Source of the DNA: Helicobacteraceae bacterium | GTDB taxonomy: Bacteria; Campylobacterota; Campylobacteria; Campylobacterales; Sulfurimonadaceae | Direction of reading: 5' to 3' | DNA: 36,697 nt | Assembly: GCA_013138865.1 (NCBI GenBank) | Contig: WTBY01000067.1 | Span: 1-36,697 of the forward strand | Shown here: positions 33,261 through 36,697 of the stretch, in pieces | Position numbering within the stretch: the first letter of the stretch is position 1 | Layout of the letters: every line of letters begins with the position of its first letter | Translations under genes and position numbers: made by a program | Notes under the pieces: model-generated | Database searches by the model: none | Told to the model about the DNA's origin: nothing | What the model saw: the letters and a program-made list of their open reading frames with translations, nothing else

Positions 33261-35663
33261 ATGAATATATTTAGCTTATTAATTAACATACTTATCTTCT
33301 TAAGCATTAGCATAGAAGCCAAATCATTACACTTAGAAAAAGATAATATAGAACAAGAAGTTAAAAATTCTATGTATATTAGTTTAACAAATAAAGAAAA
33401 AGAGTTTATAAAAAAACATCAAAACATTGTACTAGGAATCAATAAAGATTGGGAACCAAGTGTAATTGTTAATAAAGATGGAACATATTCTGGTATTGAC
33501 ATTGAAGTATTAAATCTTATTAACAAAATAAGTGGAGCTAACTTTGTTTTAGAAGCTTCTCAGTGGCATGAAATACTAAAAAAAGCAAAAAATAAAGAGA
33601 TTGATGGCTTAACGATGAGTGCTATTTTTAAAGAAAGAGAAAAGTATTTTAATTTTTCACAACCTTATATAAGTATACAAAAATTAATTATTACAACGAA
33701 AGAAAATCCATCAAATATTCAAAAAATAGAAGATCTTGAGGGTAAAACTATTGGTGTGCATGAAAGTAACTTGCTAGACAATAGTGTAGCAAGTAAATTT
33801 ACAAAAAGTAAAATTTTAAAACTTAAAACTTATGAAGATCTTATTATGAGTGTTGTAACTGGGCAAACAGATGCAATTATTGGGAATATTGCTATTTACT
33901 ACAAAGCAAATAAAATGGATTTACCATACCTTCAGGCTTCATTAGGATTAAATGAAATAAGACATCTTGTTTTTAGTGTTAGGAAGGATTGGCCAGAAGC
34001 AGTTAGTATAATAAATAAGGCATTAGCATATATAGGTGAAAAAAAATTATTAGAAATTAAAAATAAGTGGTACTTGAATAATACTATGGGGATACATAGA
34101 AAAAAAACCAACTTACTGCTAAGCTATGAAGAAGATAATTATCTTTTAAATAAAAAATCTATCTCTATGTGTATTAATCCAAATATAATGCCTCTTGATA
34201 GTATTAAAAATAGAAAACAAATAGGTATTAATAAAAACTTTGTAAATATTGTAGAAAATTTAATTGGCACAAAGATGAAGCTAGTAGTCACAAAAAATAT
34301 AGCAGAATCTTTAGAGTTTGTTAAAAGTGCTAAATGTGATGTATTAGCTTTAGCAGCTTCTTCTAAAGATAGAAAAAAATATCTTAATTTTACTACTCCC
34401 TACTTAGAACTAAATATAGGAGTTATGACTCATATTGATACGCCTACACTTGTTGATATAAAGTATTTAACTAATGCGACTATTGCTGTTGTTAAAGGCT
34501 GCACATATATAGATATTCTTAAAGATAAATATCCAAATTTAAAAATAATAGAAGTTAATAGTATAGATGATGGCATAAGAAAAGTGCTTTCAAAAGAGAT
34601 ATATGGTGTAGTTGATACGATAGCAACCATAGGATATCAACTTCAAAAATCTGATAATAAAAATCTTAAGATTAATTGGTCTTTTAATGAGCATATTAAA
34701 TTTGGATTTGGGGTTAGAGATGATAATCAGGTTCTGCTAATAATTTTACAAAAAGCAGTTAAGAGCATTAAGCCTGAAGATAAAGAAAGAATACTAAACC
34801 AATGGTTTTCTATAGAGTATAATAAACAAGTCAACTTTGATCTTTTATGGAAAGTACTTTTAGTTGTTGGAGTAATTATTATATTAGTAATTTTTAGACA
34901 AAATGATCTGAAAAAATATAATAAACTTTTAAAAGAGCAAGTAGATAAAAAAGTAGCTGAAGTTAATAGTAAGAATAAGATGTTGTTAAATCAACACAAA
35001 CTGGCTTCTATGGGTGAAATGCTTGCAAACATAGCACACCAATGGAGACAACCACTCTCAACTTTAAATGGAATATACATAAATATGGAAAATGATTACG
35101 AAGAGAAAAAACTAGATGAAAGAGCATTTAACAGTTACTTAAATAAACTAGAAAGTATTACTGAGTATATGTCAACAACTATCAAAGATTTTACTACCTT
35201 CTTTAGACCAGATAAAGTAAAAGAAGAGTTTGATGTTAAAGATATATTGATAAAATCAAAAGAGATGTTTGAATCATATTTAAAAGATAGTAAAGTTCAG
35301 ATATATTTAGACCTTAAAGAAAATATTATTCTTAATTCATACCCAACTGAGTTAATGCAAGTTGTTTTTACTTTGGTTTACAATGCTAAAGATGCATTTA
35401 ATATAAATCAAACAAATAGATATATTAAGATATCACTTTATAAACAAAATGATAAAGTGTCTATAAAAGTAAAAGATAATGCAGGTGGTGTCAAAAAAGA
35501 AAATATAGATAAAATATTTGATCCATATTTTACTACTAAACATAATTCTAAAGGAACAGGTCTTGGTTTATACATATCTAAAATAGTTGTAGAGAAAAGT
35601 ATGGGTGGTATTTTAAGTGTTCAAAATGACACAGATGGTGCTGTTTTTACGATTGAAATTTAA
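33261..35663 (+). CDS. sensor histidine kinase with two periplasmic solute-binding domains
   Basis: The 800-aa protein has a signal/anchor (residues 1-20) and then two tandem SBP_bac_3-type domains (about 53-275 and 298-518; NKDWEPSVI and KYFNFSQPYIS in the first, KYLNFTTPYLE in the second). One membrane helix (528-546) and a short coiled coil lead into the kinase. The acceptor is His593 in AHQWRQPLS. The ATPase domain has YNAKDAFN, DNAGGV and GTGLGLYISK. It likely senses a small solute, perhaps an amino acid. AAGGA lies before the ATG, and it is paired with the regulator gene 66 bases downstream. Confidence 0.93.
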   Translation: MNIFSLLINILIFLSISIEAKSLHLEKDNIEQEVKNSMYISLTNKEKEFIKKHQNIVLGINKDWEPSVIVNKDGTYSGIDIEVLNLINKISGANFVLEASQWHEILKKAKNKEIDGLTMSAIFKEREKYFNFSQPYISIQKLIITTKENPSNIQKIEDLEGKTIGVHESNLLDNSVASKFTKSKILKLKTYEDLIMSVVTGQTDAIIGNIAIYYKANKMDLPYLQASLGLNEIRHLVFSVRKDWPEAVSIINKALAYIGEKKLLEIKNKWYLNNTMGIHRKKTNLLLSYEEDNYLLNKKSISMCINPNIMPLDSIKNRKQIGINKNFVNIVENLIGTKMKLVVTKNIAESLEFVKSAKCDVLALAASSKDRKKYLNFTTPYLELNIGVMTHIDTPTLVDIKYLTNATIAVVKGCTYIDILKDKYPNLKIIEVNSIDDGIRKVLSKEIYGVVDTIATIGYQLQKSDNKNLKINWSFNEHIKFGFGVRDDNQVLLIILQKAVKSIKPEDKERILNQWFSIEYNKQVNFDLLWKVLLVVGVIIILVIFRQNDLKKYNKLLKEQVDKKVAEVNSKNKMLLNQHKLASMGEMLANIAHQWRQPLSTLNGIYINMENDYEEKKLDERAFNSYLNKLESITEYMSTTIKDFTTFFRPDKVKEEFDVKDILIKSKEMFESYLKDSKVQIYLDLKENIILNSYPTELMQVVFTLVYNAKDAFNINQTNRYIKISLYKQNDKVSIKVKDNAGGVKKENIDKIFDPYFTTKHNSKGTGLGLYISKIVVEKSMGGILSVQNDTDGAVFTIEI

Positions 35664-35666
35664 AAA

Positions 35667-35687
35667 ACTCTCTTTTTCCTTACTTTT
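35667..35687 (+). promoter_or_regulatory. tandem 11-bp direct repeats upstream of the regulator gene
   Basis: ACTCTCTTTTTCCTTACTTTT holds two copies of a CTnnCTTTT unit starting 11 bases apart, the spacing used by OmpR-family regulators. A similar pair precedes the lipoprotein leader at 36429-36449. A TATACT lies 15 bases downstream (35702-35707). Confidence 0.5.
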
Positions 35688-35729
35688 ATCTCTTAAAATC
35701 ATATACTTGATTTATTGTAGGTACTAAAA

Positions 35730-36410
35730 ATGAATGATTTAAAAAAGATGAAACTTTTATATGTTGAGGATGAGCTAGAAGTCTCAGCACAATACCTTAG
35801 ATATTTTCAAACAAAATTTGAGTCTGTTTATACAGCAGAAGATGGAAAAAAAGCTATAGAACTGTATGAAGATTTGAAACCAGATGTTGTAATTTTAGAT
35901 ATTGATATCCCTTTGATAAACGGACTTGATGTTGCAAAAAAAATACGACTTAATGATAATACAACTCAACTAATTTTACTAACAGCAAAATCTGATAAGC
36001 AAAGCTTATTGAAAGCTATTGAACTTGGACTTATTACTTATCTTGAAAAACCTGTATCAAGGGAAGTATTAAAAGAAGCTCTTTTGAAATTATGTGAAAC
36101 TGATAAAAGAATACTGTGTAAATTTGATGATAAAGAATATCTTTGGAATATACAAAAAGCTGAATTAAATTACAACGATGAGGTTATTAAATTAACAAAA
36201 AATGAGGCAAAATTGTTTCAGCTTTTTGTTAATAAAAAAAGCGACAATGTATCTTATCAAGAGGTTTATGAAGAGATATCCTTTGGTGATAATGGTAAAA
36301 AATACAGTGAACAGGCGATAAAAGCACTTATCAAAGCTTTGCGTTCAAAACTACCTAAAAATGCTGTTAAAAATATATATGGTGTTGGATATTTTATAGA
36401 TTTTAAATAA
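35730..36410 (+). CDS. OmpR-type response regulator
   Basis: The receiver domain (about residues 7-120) has the phospho-acceptor Asp57 (VVILDIDIP) and the conserved Thr85 and Lys107 (LEKP). A winged-helix DNA-binding domain follows (about 140-226; LTKNEAKLFQLFV and VKNIYGVGYFIDFK). At 226 aa it is normal for OmpR/PhoB relatives. It is the partner of the upstream kinase. Confidence 0.95.
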   Translation: MNDLKKMKLLYVEDELEVSAQYLRYFQTKFESVYTAEDGKKAIELYEDLKPDVVILDIDIPLINGLDVAKKIRLNDNTTQLILLTAKSDKQSLLKAIELGLITYLEKPVSREVLKEALLKLCETDKRILCKFDDKEYLWNIQKAELNYNDEVIKLTKNEAKLFQLFVNKKSDNVSYQEVYEEISFGDNGKKYSEQAIKALIKALRSKLPKNAVKNIYGVGYFIDFK

Positions 36411-36428
36411 TTATTTCTTATATTAAAA

Positions 36429-36449
36429 ACTCCCTTTTTTCTCCCTTTT
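36429..36449 (+). promoter_or_regulatory. tandem 11-bp direct repeats upstream of the lipoprotein leader
   Basis: ACTCCCTTTTTTCTCCCTTTT matches the repeat pair at 35667-35687 at 17 of 21 positions with the same 11-bp period. A TATAAA follows at about 36464-36469. It is the candidate second binding site of the response regulator. Confidence 0.5.
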
Positions 36450-36524
36450 TATTTGTACAATAGTATAAAGCAGTTCTGTGTATTGCATTTTGCACCTCCG
36501 AACTAAAAATTAAAGGATTATATA

Positions 36525-36581
36525 ATGTTTACTCCACAAATAAGCAAAATCACAAAATCAATACAAAAGAAAAAAATATGA
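36525..36581 (+). CDS. 18-codon leader ORF
   Basis: ATG at 36525 with a good AAAGGA seven bases upstream encodes MFTPQISKITKSIQKKKI. Its TGA overlaps the ATG of the lipoprotein gene (ATGA). The lipoprotein start has only a weak ribosome-binding site of its own, so translational coupling is likely. A basic peptide of this size could also have no function of its own. Confidence 0.45.
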   Translation: MFTPQISKITKSIQKKKI

Positions 36582-36697
36582 AACTAAACAAAAAACTAAT
36601 AGCACTAAGTACAGCAGTTGCGATCGCACTAAGCGGTTGTGGTGGCAGTGGAGAGTTCAGTGACACTGATCCCTCAGCTGGTTTAGTAACAGGACAA
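36578..36697 (+). CDS. lipoprotein, 5' part only
   Basis: The gene runs off the window after 40 codons. It begins MKLNKKLIALSTAVAIALSG, with a lipobox LSGC at residues 18-21 and then a Gly/Ser/Asp-rich stretch (GGSGEFSDTDPSAG), so the mature protein is a lipid-anchored envelope protein. The signal contains the GCGATCGC octamer. Its family cannot be told from this piece. Confidence 0.75.
   Translation, partial: MKLNKKLIALSTAVAIALSGCGGSGEFSDTDPSAGLVTGQ

Noticed and set aside
35665-35677. AAACTCTCTTTTT shared by the regulator's upstream repeats and the inner end of the IS21 element (about 1966-1978, minus strand)
   Set aside because: The match is 13 bases of low-complexity pyrimidine sequence with no similarity beyond it; probably chance.
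1-36697. CRISPR array, prophage or rRNA operon
   Set aside because: I saw no regularly spaced direct repeats, no phage structural or integrase genes, and no rRNA sequence; the only stable RNA gene found is tRNA-Glu.

Overview
The window looks like a chromosomal segment of a Campylobacterota (epsilonproteobacterial) species, most like Sulfurimonas and relatives. The supports are a low G+C content, tightly overlapping operons, a sensor kinase with the H-box HQWRQPL, small c-type cytochromes, a NosR/NapH-like polyferredoxin, a FliA-type CGATAT promoter and several small proteins of a kind I associate with that group. This is read from sequence only; no database search was possible.

Layout. 1-1982: an IS21-family insertion sequence (istA, istB) whose left end lies outside the window, next to a 5'-truncated diguanylate cyclase remnant (about 2035-2337). 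2350-7704 (minus): a compact five-gene operon of TonB-dependent receptor, histidine-rich membrane-anchored periplasmic protein, polyferredoxin, DsbD/SafE-like membrane protein and a dedicated TonB. This is a plausible reductive metal-uptake system, with a perfect inverted repeat just upstream. 7846-9225 (plus): a small unknown gene, a HIT hydrolase and a possible degenerate cyclase-fold protein. 9268-10809 (minus): a double-CDGSH/glutamate-synthase-domain fusion. 10853-18507 (minus): a ten-gene housekeeping run (folD, lepB, M50 protease, rpiB, coiled-coil protein, apt, trpB, dedA, pepA, ydcF-like) with almost no spacing. 18579-19749 (plus): a cytochrome c and a CitE-like lyase. 19756-22106 (minus): a PAS-PAS-GGDEF protein lacking an ordinary start codon, tRNA-Glu and a TerC protein. 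22205-25485 (minus): a putative motility protein under a sigma-28-like promoter, a cytochrome c and phosphoenolpyruvate synthase. 25548-30548: yebC, a nuclease-fold unknown, an M23 peptidase, a divergent UDG-like protein, an LpoA-like periplasmic protein and a YbgC thioesterase.

30549-31325 has no intact gene. It carries a 0.4-kb IS3-family relic with both terminal inverted repeats but two internal deletions. From 31326 to the end (plus) come a pseudouridine synthase, an AAA+ ATPase with its own promoter and inverted-repeat operator, a sensor kinase with two solute-binding domains, its OmpR-type response regulator, and the start of a lipoprotein gene preceded by a short leader ORF. The same pair of 11-bp direct repeats precedes both the regulator and the lipoprotein leader, which suggests the kinase-regulator pair controls itself and that lipoprotein.

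The strongest candidates for something undescribed are the metal-uptake operon, the regulator/lipoprotein circuit, the operator-controlled ATPase, the PD-(D/E)XK-like protein, the UDG homologue with an altered active site, and the over-representation of CGATCG/GCGATCGC over most of the window.
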